Shown here in pieces: positions 1 through 15,200 of a stretch of 64,000 nt of DNA. The translations under genes and the position numbers were made by a program. Positions within the stretch are counted from its first letter, which is position 1, and every line of letters starts with the position of its first letter. The DNA is from Yponomeuta sedellus (Eukaryota > Arthropoda > Insecta > Lepidoptera > Yponomeutidae), in assembly GCA_934045075.1 (NCBI GenBank), contig OW203724.1:18219143-18283142 (forward strand), written 5' to 3'. The notes below the pieces were generated by a model, which searched no databases, was not told the DNA's origin, and was given only the letters and a program-made list of their open reading frames with translations.

Positions 1-29
1 CTTGCCCCCCATATTGCAGTATGGCCTAA

Positions 30-105
30 CCTTCCTATGCGATGCAGAAAGAGACCAGTGCCCAAGCAGTGGGGACATACAAGGGTTGATATCAAAAGGA
101 TAATG
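30..105 (-). repeat. interspersed repeat (gcagtggggacatacaaggg)
   Basis: Short end fragment also seen at 8235-8285 and 10525-10570, and as a longer copy at 19920-20115 and 21955-22290. Confidence 0.55.
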
Positions 106-596
106 CTTTAATGAAAAATAGACTTTTTTATATGTAAAACAGTGATTTAACGAAGGTATGTCGTTAATAAAGCTGGCGCGGTCCTGACGTACACGGTAAA
201 GTCTCAATTTAATCAAATTAGGTGTTAATTTTTTACACAATAAAACTCATAGGATAACAGTTGTATTAGAAGACGTAGGTGCCTGCTCTAATTAGGCTCT
301 TTCAGAAATTTAGCATTTTAGAATTAATTTTGAACTTGAGATACTTGTTCATTGTTATTACTTGGTCGAAATAGAGTCAGAATCTTCTGCATATTTATTC
401 TGTGGCTGTCGTAAGAGCTAACTGGCTGGGAATATACTCCATGACAGATTCGAGTTTTCAACTAACATTACGGAACCAATTTTAGGTGCTTTCGTAACGT
501 TTATTAACGTTTTTAGCATATGGCTTACTCAGATTTCAGGTAGAATACAAAATTGTTGGCGAGATCAATAATAGTCTCAGATAATGTCATCTTGTT

Positions 597-752
597 GACC
601 TCTGTGGCGCAGCGGTAGCGCATCTGCCTACCATGCAAGAGGTCCCGCGTTCTTACCGGGTCTTGGATGTTTACAGGTTTTTGATGTCGTTGTTTCTGGT
701 TTCCACAACACAGTGTATCCTAGTGTGGGGCCAGACGCAATGTTATGTAGAT
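597..752 (+). repeat. tRNA-derived SINE family B
   Basis: tRNA-like head gacctctgtggcgcagcggt with box B degraded, then gtcttggatgtttacaggtt and cacagtgtatcctagtgtgg. Confidence 0.75.
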
Positions 753-789
753 AGTTATTTAGCGAAAATGTCGTCATCTTGATAATCAG

Positions 790-915
790 CCGGTGTCAGT
801 CCACTGCAGGCCATAGGCCTCTCTCGAGACACGCCACTGAGCCCGATCTTCGGCTCTCCTCTTTCTGTCAATGCCCACCGCTTTGCGAATGTCGTTGCTC
901 TATCTGGTCACAAGG
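790..915 (-). repeat. RTE-like LINE 3' end fragment
   Basis: gtcagtccactgcaggccat and cctctctcgagacacgcc match the lepidopteran RTE-type 3' end seen elsewhere in this window, reverse orientation. Confidence 0.6.
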
Positions 916-2094
916 CGTCAGGCCGCAAAAATGTATTTTGTTTAATTCTGTCGGTTAGTTAAATGTTTTAAGTAAACTTTGTGCCAAAAGAGCTACTTCA
1001 CTATAGCAAAAAGGGTTATTTAGATGACAGTGATGTTTGCCATCACTGTCAGTACAATAAGCCAGTACAATGCATGAGTTCTATGTTTCATAATAATTAT
1101 GTAAACTTCGTTAATTACGGACTTTGAAAAGACTAAATTTGGAGATTTTTGGCCATTTTTTCTCCAAAATGATCTTTATTTTGAAATGAACACCTAGTTT
1201 GAATTGTAACCTTCATTAGGCCGCAGTTTCTGCACTACTTTGAATAAAATCTTTTCATTTTATTTCAGTTCGACTGACAGTCACCAGTTCTAGTATTAGT
1301 TTATTATATTATAGGGACTACATTGTAATCAGGTGAAGTATGAACTTATTCCTACGTAATATGTAAGTAATTGTACCTTATTAGGTAATTTTTTTGAAAT
1401 GCCCTCCAAAATAAGATTGGTCGAATTATTTAAAAACAATCATCTGACTTCCTCGGCAAGCTCGTCAAAATTTTAATTTTGTTACATAGTATCTATTTGT
1501 TTAGAATAATTCCTCTTGACTTAGTACATACACTTAGAATACTTTATTGAAGAAGAAGTGCCAAATTAGAGATTTAGATTAATTAAACATAAGGTTCATT
1601 TAACCAACAATGTGATCTCTGCAACTCAGCAGACACAGGTATTTAAACTTTATTAACCAAGGCATTTAACTAATTAGAAAGTGGCTTATTCTACTCCCTT
1701 ACAGTTTAGTCCAATTAAAATAGTCATTGACATAAATTAAACGGTTATTTTCCTAATTGGCTCTTAAGATTAAAATAAAACTGTCACTTACGCACTTTTA
1801 TGCTGACATAAAAGACACTCATTCATAAATCCACCTAAGTAATCTGATTAACCTCAATCCGATAAACTCTATCATGAGTACCTACAGCGAACGTGCCCGC
1901 TTTTTTCTATACTCGCTCTAGGTAGGTACCTATGTTATTGTAAGGGTTGCGTATTAATAGATTAAGTTTGGAGTGTTTTTTGTTCATCTTTTCTACAAAA
2001 TTGATCTAGGATTGATCTTAATTTTATCTAGGGTTTGAAATTAACACGTAGTTTCTTACACATTTTAACATTCAAGTAATCACAGTGTCTGTGT

Positions 2095-2310
2095 TTTCTA
2101 TAATATAAAAATGAATGGCTGAATGTGTTATTAAGCGCAACGAAAGCAGCTGAACCGATTTCGCTAATAATTTTTTTTAGAATATTCCTTGAAGTACCTA
2201 CGTGGATGGTTCTTACGGAGAGAAAAATAAAAAAAATAAAGAATCTACTGTTAGGCGGTACGAAGTTTGTTTGGTCAGCTAGTTTTAAATAAAAAACCTT
2301 CAACATTGAC
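2095..2310 (+). repeat. lepidopteran interspersed repeat (ggcggtacgaag family)
   Basis: aatggctgaatgtgttatta, gctgaaccgatttcgctaat and the ending ggcggtacgaagtttgtttg; recurs at 18870-19040. The open frame on the reverse strand here belongs to the repeat. Confidence 0.6.
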
Positions 2311-3420
2311 TTGTATTTATTAACCACTTGTTGTCCCGGCGAACTATGTACCGCCACAGAATATATTTATACGATTCTTTTTACCATGGCAATGCAATAA
2401 ATAAACATCTTAGAGCTTGAAAAAAGGTTGCATGCTGTAACAAATTATGCTTCCACGGGAACGCATAACGGGATATCAAATATCCTATGTCTCAATTGAC
2501 AACATTTAAAATTTTGAGCATAGGTACGTATTTTACTATTTTAAAGAAACTAGATACGAAATAAAACGACCCATTGTGGATTTACAGTGGAAGAGCACGA
2601 TCACCCGCTCTTCCCTATACCATATTTTTTTATTTTCGAAAATTCGATGATTTTCATTCATAATTTTCTGTTTGAATTTCGTCTTGTTCTAAAAGGACGT
2701 AAATTTTAATGAAATTTAAAATGACATTAACATTTTTAATATTAGGCAACAGTATCTCCTCATTCCACCGTATGTGTGACGTCATCACACAATTTTTTGT
2801 TTTTATTATAAGATTAAGCTATAATAAAATTTCTAAATATTTTCTTCGTAATCAGGATAGCAAAATTAAGAAACGATATTTTCGGTTTTGCGCGTTGTAA
2901 AATATGAAATTTTGTCAATTAATATCTTTCTCCATCTGTATACCAAGTTTCATATAATTCCATTCAGCCGTTATTGCAGGATTGAGTATGAAACATATAC
3001 CTAAACAAACAAATTTCCACATTTATAATATTAGTAGAATTTCGCATGTTATGAGCTAGAGCAATCTATGATGAATCAAGGTCTCCTGAATCTCCTGTTG
3101 TTACGTATTTCCTCCATAGACTATTTTAATCGGTGTTTTAGAGAGCCGCTATTTTATAAAATAGACCGTAATTATTTCTATCCCAGTGGTATATTGGTTA
3201 GCCACTCATAACATCCAATTTGCGTCGAATGATTTGATAACAAGCAAAGGCTTTCTACCAAGTTGGCGATACCCTCCTCTCGTCATTAGTGGTTTCGTCG
3301 GTCACGCTTATTGCACAAACTATCGTACGTAGGTCATTCATTACTTAGACACTATGATTTGCTCTTATACTATGATTGTACCGAGAATATACAAACATAG
3401 ATAATTCGTGTATAAACATT

Positions 3421-4924
<1,504 letters not shown>

Positions 4925-5077
4925 TAATTAAAGCACACCAACAGGTAACATACAAGTATTACATGATAGGATAGCTTAGGGTGACTAGACCCTATTACGT
5001 TAGCCAATTACAGGTGAGCACAACATTACATAATAATATATCTAATCTTTGCTTATAGTGTTCTATACACATTGGTA

Positions 5078-5135
5078 GGTCTTGATGACAATATGCTAAA
5101 GCGCACGGTCTTGATGACAATATGCTAAAGCGCAC
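5078..5135 (+). repeat. 29-bp perfect tandem duplication
   Basis: Two identical 29-bp units (5078-5106, 5107-5135) beginning ggtcttgatgacaatatg. Confidence 0.95.
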
Positions 5136-5494
5136 GATGGTATTGCCTATGTTATATACTACAATTAATTATAACTATAACTAGATATTAGAACAACTAA
5201 CTTTTAATTAGAAAGCCGGGAAAACGTTTTATTTTTTTTTTAATATGAGAAAAACACTAAAAGATAGAAAATAAATAGAAAAATTTTACATAATTTATAT
5301 GCGTTTACATTTCTCAGTTCGGGATGTAAATTATTGAATCCCTAAAATGGCCCCGACTCAGCAGGTGTTGCAGGAGCACCGAAATTCCAACCAACAACCT
5401 TAGAGTAAATACTACTACGTAGTATTTTCTACATACTCCTACAACGTGGATACTCTATCATGGCCATGTTATACATGATTGTTCTAATAGCCAA

Positions 5495-5650
5495 TAAGAT
5501 CGATAGAGTATTCTTTATTGTACACAGAAATTGTATACAAATATAGTACAATTAGTACAACAGCATAAAAGCTATTTTTTCCAGGCAACCCTAGACGGAG
5601 ACAAGAAAGAAATTGGAGACGGGTAGTCGGTGCAATTTAGAAATATTGAA
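5495..5650 (-). repeat. interspersed repeat, tacaataaagaata family
   Basis: tattctttattgtacacaga followed by a degraded body. The same ending recurs at 8630, 11080, 18430, 18500 and 23940. Confidence 0.55.
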
Positions 5651-5987
5651 ATTAGGAATTCAAAATTAGAATTTTTTAAAAACTAACTTAAACCATACAT
5701 AAACAAGTAAATAAAAAAATATACTTGCATGCTAATGAATAATTTATATATGAGAAGAGGAGATAATACTAAAAAACTGTGTCGAGTGACTAGGTGTTTT
5801 CAGTAACAGTAACAAGTATCTTTATAAGATCTTGAGGGCTTGTAATGTGCTCTGTCTGACTGTATGTCTTTCCTTGTGTATAGGAAATAAACTTTCAGTA
5901 CGTTTATAGCACCTACTTTATATTGAGGTACAAATATGAGTTTGGACATGTGGGACGACGAAGGAAGATTGAAGAAATATATCTTAC

Positions 5988-6349
5988 GGATGTAAGTGGA
6001 ATGTCAGATAAGGGACGTCATACATAGAATAAATTGGGGTTGTATTACCGAAGGGGCTTTTTTTACTAAATTCCATTTGGTGGATTTTGTCACGTATAGT
6101 TAGATTTTTGTTAGTACAAAAAGTACATTTCTGGCTGACGTTTATTAATTCTTTATGGTGGATTAACATCTCTATTGTTATGAAATAGGTCATCGTCACC
6201 GCTTCAGTCCAATCACCCAACTCGTCGCAATAGTAAACCTCATCATACGTTGCACACATGGCTGGTCTTGAGCTCCCTAAAAGAACAATAAAGGCACTGA
6301 CCTCTAATAAAACATACAGAAACAAAACAATGGAAATAAACGGAGATAC
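5988..6349 (-). other. exon-like open segment, unrecognised
   Basis: Open on the reverse strand for 362 nt between acceptor-like taatacag and donor-like GTAAGA. It reads a hydrophobic stretch (ISIVLFLYVLLEVSAFIVLL), then a segment with four Cys and NVS/NLT/NTT sequons. It could be an exon of an unknown secreted or membrane protein, or chance in AT-rich spacer. There is no ATG at its start. Confidence 0.2.
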
Positions 6350-8234
6350 CTGTATTATGATTAATACATTTTCAATTTAGCTTGAATACCTAATTGCACA
6401 AACTCGCGCCTGTAGAGCAAATCAAATCAAATCAATTTATTTCAACGTAAAAAAATTACATTCTGTTTGCTGAATGTCAATGTACAGTGTAAAATGTAAG
6501 CCAAAGGTGGTCCGAAACTTGAAAAACTTTTTTAAAGATCCTTTGGGAGACATTTAACTATGATACAATACTGTTATAAGACCGTATTTAGATTTGATTC
6601 AGGCCATCTTGGCTCTACCACTTATAGTAAGTAAGTAGTTACCTACTTGGTAGAAAACATTGTATGTCATTGTGAGCGACTACCCAACAAGCACTTACAC
6701 GGATTAGGTAGAGCGTTGTAGCTATTTTTGGGACCTGTTTCGAAAGGTCAAAATTCTGGATGTCCCATTCGTCCGTAGAGGGACTACTCTATCTACGCAT
6801 TCGTCACAATCAGCGCGCCATCGTGTCACACATGGCCTTCGTGAGCGTTTCGGTGGTTGAGTCTTTTGTTTCAAGCCAGCCTCCGGGACGCCGGTTTTGC
6901 CGCCAAATTTGACGTCAAACAGCCAACGACACCTCTTGCCACAGATTACGCATATCCGGCAAAGGCCGCGAGGTCATTTTCAAATAATTCCTATATGTAA
7001 TTCGTCAATTGTTTCGCCGTTGAGCGATGCGTGCGAATAAACCTCGTTGCGGGTTGATTCAACTTTTTTTAATTAGAGCCCGATTTATTAAAGTTTTGAG
7101 CGTAACTTCCTGTTGTAACTTTGCGAAGTATTAATTCGCGTGACGGCGAGTTGCGTGAGGCCTCTGTTCTAAATAACACGGTAAAGAAGAGAAACAGTTT
7201 TCATTCTTGTTGACTAAGCCTGATTTTCTGGTACATAGATAAAAGCACAATACCGTCCACAGATTTGATACACTGTTTTTCCAAGAGCGCGTACCTATCC
7301 ATCAAAGTACCACCATCTAAAACACTTTTATTGCGGTGGCAGCAGTGCCATTTTTGTACCTTTTTCCCCAAAATCGGTTGTTACAGCTTAGTGAGAGGTA
7401 CCTAGCGTAAAATTTGTCGTTCACCACAACAACGAATGTTATTTTGTCTTTTTGCTAACAAACCTTTCGACAATAAATTGTTCTCGCAATGTACCCATTA
7501 CGAAATGTGATGCAATATTCAATCAAAAAATTCTCAACCATTACAATTTTTCCACAAGACTTAAAGATTGTTAAATCGCTAAAATGCGTGCTTTCGCCAT
7601 GTTAGCATTTTCGCAACAGTCATTTTTATCACAATAGTATCTCCACGATTTGGAACTATGATTCTTCTCGCCAACTAACTACTGATCATTAAACTAATCA
7701 GTGTTGTCACGGCCTTTTAGTTTCATCTCAACAAACATTGCTCAATTTGCAATTGCAAATTCCCACAACGTGTTAAAAATATTTAAAAGAACAATAAAAA
7801 CAAGCTTCAGTGACCGCTTAATTAGACTTATATAGGACGATAGTAACAGAATAACGACTTTGGATTAAATCTGTCGCCAATGATACAAAACTTCGACTTA
7901 CATGATTTTTTTAAACGTCGCTTAGGGCTATAAGAATGTTGTTATGTAGAATATTCTGTCTCGCCGTACAATTTAATATTTTTTAATATGGTAATAAAAT
8001 GAGAAATATTTTAATGTAATAAAAATATGTTAAGTAGCATTTGACGAAAATTCTTCACTCAAAATTCTATTTAACTTGTCACGTAGATTACATTTAACAA
8101 GTACCTGATAGGCAATAAATTCTAAATAAAAACCAAAACATTGAAGGTAAGTGTAATGTAGATAAGTTAGAAGAGTACTACTAAATGTTTAGTACTAACC
8201 TTATACGATTTGTGTGCACTATATAACGCCGAGT

Positions 8235-8285
8235 TGAGAAGAGACCCGTGCCCCAGCAGTGGGGACATACAAGGGTGGATAACGA
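8235..8285 (-). repeat. interspersed repeat fragment
   Basis: gcagtggggacatacaaggg end, same family as at 30-105. Confidence 0.55.
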
Positions 8286-8624
8286 TATAACGCCAATAAG
8301 GCGACATCTGCAGTTAAATTCATTTCGTACAGCGTTCAGGCATCTATGTTACCGTTATGTTGAGCCCTGTTTCATATACTTAAAATCAGCATAAGGTTAC
8401 AGTTACTAATAAAGTTACAATTGTCAGTCATTTTTAGTATCATTGTTTTATAATTTATTTTATAATTATTGTTACGGATACATATTTGTTTGGGGCAAAA
8501 TAAATCTTTCATTAATTCGCCAATCAGGTCGGTTAGGGAAAATTACTAGCGATTTAAACTATATAACTTTATTAAAGATAGATCTAAAGTATAGAGGTAG
8601 ATACGTATATAATGATAGACTTAA

Positions 8625-8725
8625 GATAGATGGAATATTCTTTATTGTACACAAAAATTACAGTAACATAAATTATATCAAAATATAGTACAATTGGCGG
8701 TCTTATCTACCTTCAAAAGCAGGAT
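8625..8725 (-). repeat. interspersed repeat, tacaataaagaata family
   Basis: atattctttattgtacacaa then tacaattggcggtcttatct, 330 bp upstream of the cadherin start. Confidence 0.55.
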
Positions 8726-9051
8726 CTTACCTTATCCCAATTTAGTTTTAGGACTTATCGACTATAAACCAGACTATTTTATCGAGAACCTAGCCGAACT
8801 AACAGCACTTTATCATCAATACAGGGTAAATGGAACACTTGTCACTTTTCGCAGATGCCTGCCGACCGCGTCCGTCACGTCAACAACAATTAAATCGCTA
8901 CAAGGAGTCAAGAGCGTGAGGTGACGACACTTTCACCGGTAGAGCACGAGCCAGCGATCTTCCCACGGTGAAACCGTGCGACGGAAAACCGCGGGAAATG
9001 CGCACCATAGACAAAAAGACTAGGGTGCTATGTGCCAGATGATCGAACGCC

Positions 9052-9256
9052 ATGGGCGGGAGGGTGCGTTCGAAAACGCGCGGCGTTCCCCGTGTGCGAT
9101 TAAAAATAAACTTCCATGCTTACTGGCCAGTGCTCTGGGGGCTGGTGTTGGTGTCGTTATTGGGAGTGGTTTTCGCGAATCGTCCCCCGAGGTTTCTGAT
9201 AGATGGACAGTCAGAAATAGTTGTAAGGCTGAAAGAAGGTCCTGATACTCCCGTCG
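9052..9256 (+). CDS. Cad87A: cadherin exon 1: start and signal peptide
   Basis: Residues 1-68. The ATG at 9052 sits in gccATGG, a good initiation context. Two upstream ATGs (9030, 9039) are in another frame. The basic N-terminus is followed by a hydrophobic core (YWPVLWGLVLVSLLGVVFA) and then mature NRPPRFLIDG. Ends in donor GTAAGT, phase 1. The longish n-region means the true start could differ. Confidence 0.8.
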
Positions 9257-12200
9257 GTAAGTTTCCTTTGTCTGTCTCTACATTGATTTAAAAACTTAAC
9301 ATCATGCACAGCAAGTTTAGTCTAGCTCAGTAGGTACCTGTTTCGAATTTATCTAGACGCTATAGGTAGCAAGTTTGGCTCAATTTTAAGCTCTGATTAG
9401 TTTTATCTGTTACCTACTTCGTAATTAATAAGTCTATCTTACTTACTTTTACTATTTTAATTTCATACCAGCATTAATTTTAAAATGCCTCATACCTAAC
9501 CATACCATAGAAGTAGCCTATATACATCGCGCTTTAGGGCACAGGGTTTCTCTCAGAGAGAGAGACAGTATGGGCTTATACCACGCGTGTCCGCGACGAC
9601 CTCAAGCTCTGAGGTATGTGAACATCTCATACTCTCAAATTCCTCACGATGTTTCCCTTTAGGTACCGTTAGCGAGTGTTATTGCTACTACAACTTTACA
9701 AACGATCGTAACTTAGAAAACTAGGTCGATAAATTGGTAAATGCCGGAATTCGAACCGCCTACCGCCTAGCCCCTACCACCGTTCCATACCTAGACTTGA
9801 AAAATACTTTATGTGCTTTTAGAAAAAAAAATTTGAATCCTGAGCTGATTCAATACCAGCCCCAACTACTTTAAGCTATTAGCTGTTTTCAATTTTCATC
9901 TCTACATTCGCAACTCCACACTTCCGAGTTCCCTGTTTGAGTCATCGTTTTGGCTACGACTATAACTGACGGCCGGAAATTAGTCATAGCCCTCCAAACG
10001 AAGCAAAAGGGGGCTCCGTGTCTACATTGGCCTGGCTAGCACGCACTCAATTACGCGATATTAACTCTAGAATGTACAATTTTTCACTGAATAATTTGAG
10101 CTATGTAGAGCAGTTTAGTGCGCGCGCTTCCTATGGATGATTACCAACCAAGTTGTGTGCCTTTATCGAATACGAGAATCTGATGCATGCTAGGCATACA
10201 ATAGTCACCTTGACAACAGACTGAAAACACGGAACAACGTTAATATCGTTGACACGGAAGCCCTAGCTGTGGGCTTCATCCCCTAATCTGCACGGTGTCT
10301 GCTTTATGGTTTCCGATCAAGACGTTGGTCCTCTGCACGGGTAAAATTTGTAGGTACTGATGTGACGTTACTGGGAACGGCAGTAACGTTGGGAATGTTT
10401 GCCGGAAAAAAAACAAGAACTAGAAAAAAAAGGACACTGTCAAAATTTTTATTGTTACCAAAACCAAACCAAACATAGTTTTCACTATATTTATATTAAA
10501 GATATAGTTTTTTTTATCACTTTTAGTGCCCCAACAGTGGGGACATTCAAGGGTTGATAACGATGATACAATTTAATAATAAATGACGCAGAAAAAAATA
10601 ATAGGATCTAGACCAAATGTAGGTCTCGAGCCCTCATAAAATAAAAATTGTTTTAAAAAAGCTTCGTATGGGTAGGTACCACTTAAAATCAAATGTCACG
10701 ACGCGACGGCGGCTAATTCTCTCTTATGGTTGACAGCGGCTAATTCAATTGTTCTTTCACTTGTTGAAACGCATATCGGACGACAATCAATGTAATATAC
10801 TTATTACAAACCATTTAACAACGCTACAGTACTTTCTTCCTACTATATGGAATTTGAAATCACGTGTTTTAAAAAATATGCCCCGGTCTGTGGATGCCAC
10901 CACAGACCGGGGCCATTTCTGAACATTGAACGAAATCAAAATATAGTGATAATAATTTCTTCTTCAGCAATCTTTCCGATTTAAGGTTGCCTGGAAGAAA
11001 TTGCTATCAGCAATAAGGCCGCCAATTGTACATCTTCTTTTGTAATAGTTGTCTCTGTAAGTAATTATTTTCTGGTGTGTACAATAAAGAATATTCTTAT
11101 CTTATCTTACTCCACCGTCCGAGCCACAAGCCACATGAAATTCCTCCATTTGATTTACCTGATAATACCTATGCGTGCGGCGAGCCCCTAAAGCCAAAAT
11201 GCCTCCCGGCTTTTCGGCCTAGTCCGACCCTGCCTGTGACTAGTAGAATCGACGATCTTATACTCTCTCTTTCTGAGTCAAAACCTATGCCCTACAGCAT
11301 GACCTATATTTGTATAGCCTACATTATTTTAGTAGAGTCTACAGCATATTTACCTTTTCCTATTCCTCTAATAACGTGCAACTTTGCAACAAAAATTCAG
11401 AAAAAAGTGGATCTTACTTTCGACTAAAGGTAGGCCGCGGTCATACGTCGTTAGTTAAGCTAAGTAAGTATAAATTAATTGAGCAAATCTATTTATTTTG
11501 CAGGTAGCTTAATTTACCGGCTGAGGGGCGTCGACCCCGATGGTGATCCGTTAAAATTCGGATTAAGAGATCAGCACGGTAGTGATATTATAAGATTAGA
11601 AGCCATTTCATCCAACGAAGCAAATATTTATTTAGTTAAGGAATTAGATAGGGAGGTAAGTGTTTATACTTATTCCTTAACTTACTACTTATCTAGAAAC
11701 CAATGTACCGTTATAGGTATTATAATTCATTATAACATGCAATGCAGTATGCATTAGTATAAACATACACAATCTTACAGCGATTTATAAAAAACACAAT
11801 TGGACTAAACACTTCTCAACATAAATAGTTGATTTTGTGGTAGGTAGAGGGAAAGAAAAAATCGTGTTTTTATAAGGTCCTCCGGCGCTATTCATAAAGA
11901 CTCATCGTCGTAAGCGACGAAGATATCGAATTAAGTTAATTAAATCAAAAGATAGGCGCAACCTTTAGTTAAGTAATATTTTACTTTAACCCTTAGCACG
12001 GGTTAGTGCATTAAAAATAAAAATAGTATAATCATGTGGGTACAGTGATATCGTTCCGATGTAAAACCTAACTGCAAAGTAGGTAGTCGGGGCTGTAAGT
12101 GCTGCAATTTGCTTAAGCCAGATGTCGCTGCCTGTACATAATACAGAGAATAGTGTAAAGAGGTTCGAAATTTCACTGATGCCGGTTAGTCGCCCATTGG

Positions 12201-15200
12201 CTCAATTGGTAGAGCGCTGGCACGGATAGCCAGAGGTTGCGGGTTCAAATGCCGGCATGGGTGTAATTTTTAGCCTCTAAATAGGTTTTTAAATATTTTT
12301 TTTGTTTCAGGCTCGTGATGAATACGCTTTTGTGTTAACCCTCACAGATGGGCACTTAGGTGAAGGCAATTTCGTCACCCAGAGTCTTTTAATACTTGTA
12401 GAAGATGTAAACGACAACGAACCAATATTCAAGCCATATCCCTCAGCAATTATTGTGAAAGAAGATGCTTCCACTGGCGTCTTGGCCACAGTAGAAGCAA
12501 AAGATTTAGATGAAGGTGCCTATGGCCAAGTGAGTATATGTTATAGTGTAGGTAATTTGCAAATAGCGGAAAATTATGTAGAATGACAATGTTAATTCGT
12601 ATTGAAAACGGGACGCAATTTAATTTGCGTAAAATGGAACAACCAAAACGTTCCGATTTTTATGTTTTATGATATAATAAAACATAAAAAACGGAACGTA
12701 AGTCACAGAATAGGAAAAGATAAAAGAGCTGTCAAAGTGTCAATGTCAACTGTCAAAGTTATCAATCAAAATCAAACCAAACAAACTCTATCTACGAAAC
12801 AAACAAACAGCTAAAACAGTTGCTCGACATATTATTATTTAATTTTAATATTTTGCTCTGATCGCCTGAACAAATTTGCAGGTGCTATACCACCTGCAGG
12901 AGCTAGACGGAGACGTGAGGAACTACGCCATACAAACGGTGAACGGCAAAGGCGTCATACGCCTAGTTAGCCCTCTAGACTACGAGAAAAAGTCGCTTTA
13001 CCAACTTCGGGTTTTAGCCGTCGACCGAGCCAACCAAGGGAGGGTGAATACAGGCACTGCTGCTATACTAGTGAAGGTCCAAGATGTGGAGGACCAACCA
13101 CCCGAGTTCGTGGTCGCTAGCCCCGTCACGAGGATCAGCGAGGACGCTGCTGTTGGAACCTCGGTTTTGCAAGGTCAGTTGGAATGAAAATAGCCTTTAT
13201 TTGCCAATATCTTAAATAACGAAATATATTATATTAGCATGCATTAAATTATATTAGATAAATAGAGAACACTTTATTGTACATAAAAATGGAAATTATA
13301 CAGATATTACTTAACCTAAGAATTATTAGAACTATTGATTTTTATTATAAATTGTCATTTTAATTACAAAAAATAAACCAAAAAAAAAAAACATTTGGGT
13401 ATAAGGCCGATATTAGACTATCATATATTCATCATAGAAATATGATGTCATATCTGTCAAATTCTAGGATCATTTTTTTCTATGATGCTGCTCTTTAATT
13501 GCATATTATATATAAGGTCATATCCACGTCATAGGTAATGAAAATGCATACCAATTTAGCTACGTTTTCCATTGCTATGAGCGCAATTATAGTAATTGCC
13601 TTTAGGTTGAGAAAAAGTAAAGAATAAAAAAAGGAACAATCGACGTATTTGGGTTAGACCGTGGATTGCGAGGCAATCAGATATAGGATTCATTAACATA
13701 ATACTAGAAGAACTTAGACTAGAATACTTAAAGTCCTACAAAATGTACCTCCGTGTGGACGGAGACGTATTTAACTATTATATTGTCATTCATTTCAAAA
13801 CAAAAACTCATTTAAAATGTCCAATCAGTGCAAAAGATCATCTACTAGTTACTCTGAAGTTAGAAATATGATCATAATTGTACGCATGCTGTCAAATAGG
13901 ATTATACTTCTATGATCATAGACAATATGAATCATATGTTGACATTACACCGTCATAGATTTTTCATACAAATATGAGTCCTACATCTATGATCACATTT
14001 CTATGATAGTGTAATATTGGCCTAAGAGTCTTAAAATCCTCGTTGATTTGTTTTTAAGCAACTACACTCTTTATAATGTTAAGAATAATATTGGTAATGA
14101 TAACATTACCAATATTGCTATATTCACGGCATGGGTGAAATTTTTAGCCTCTAAATAGGTTTTTAAATTTGTTCCTTAGCACGGGTTAGTGCATTAAAAT
14201 AAAAATAGTACAATGATAACATTAATTTGATAATACTAACAACACCAGCCCTAATGAACTATGTACTTGGTTATCAAAACCTTGTTAAAACATTACAAAG
14301 GTCTATAGGTAACAAAATAAGAATGAGTATGTCCAACCTGTTTTCGCTTGGGTCTGGTGAGCGGAAGGGTACTTATGTTTTTTGGGGACTAAATTGTTGC
14401 ATAGAATGGCACTGCTCTATTTTTCCTTGCCCTTATCTTAAAATCTGCTATTCAAATGTCTATCTCTGTTTTATTTCCTTCAGACTATCATACAGCAGAT
14501 GCTGGTTGTGGCAACCTGAAGACAGGGCGCTATGGCGCTCATAAGGGGAGGGCTATGTCCAGTAGTGGACTAATATAGGCTGATCACGATGATGACCACC
14601 ATACATCCACTACACTCCCATACAGGCCTTTAAATATTTATAAGACATAATTGATTCTCTTCAGATACTCAATTATTTCTTATATTAAAAGTGGGTCGAG
14701 CTGAACTAATTGTAAATCATTAATTTTATCAATTTATACAGTGCGGGCGGTGGATGGCGATCGTGGCATCAACAACCGGATCTCATACAGCATTATTTCG
14801 GGTGGTGAAGAGCACTTTGACATTGATAGCAGCTCTGGCATTGTCTACACGGTTAACCCTCTCGACCGTGAGGACCCGGCGAACAGCAATGGAGCTTACA
14901 TCTTGGAGATTCTGGTAAGTTTATTCAGGCCTTGTTTTTACTCTAAAGGTGCCCTTTCGATGGTAGTCTGGACACAACTGTAGCATTCAAGTTGCTTTAT
15001 ACAGAACCGCGTTACCTGTAGACCATGTCGCTTGTCCTATTATATTGGTAAACTTTACATACAATTATTATTATTAGTCATTAATACACAAGCTGATTTA
15101 AAAACCTATTTAGAGGCTAAAAATTTCACCCATGCCGGGATTCGAACCCGCAACCTCTGGCTATCCTTAGCACGGGTCAGTGCATTAAAAATAAAAATAG

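Larger units (their letters stand above)
1..3420. other. intergenic spacer
   Basis: AT-rich. Apart from the repeat fragments listed (30-105, 597-752, 790-915, 2095-2310) I see no gene, RNA or regulatory element. Confidence 0.7.
4925..9051. other. spacer and presumed upstream region of cadherin gene
   Basis: AT-rich with repeat fragments. GC content rises from about 8840 to the start codon, consistent with a 5' UTR or promoter-proximal region. A possible acceptor cttttcgcag at 8854 could mark a 5' UTR exon. No TATA box or start site assigned. Confidence 0.5.
9257..11503 (+). other. cadherin intron 1
   Basis: 2.2 kb with SINE C, two other repeats and the 10880 hairpin. Nothing coding recognised. 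Confidence 0.75.

Noticed and set aside
2028..2357. 109-codon minus-strand open frame
   Set aside because: Overlaps a dispersed repeat found again at 18870-19040; no domain.
8443..8924. Small open frames upstream of the cadherin start
   Set aside because: They cover a dispersed repeat (tacaataaagaata family) or have no coding character.
12192..12263. tRNA gene
   Set aside because: Part of a dispersed repeat with a constant body and tail; non-canonical loop, mutated T-loop, many damaged copies. Annotated as SINE-like repeat.
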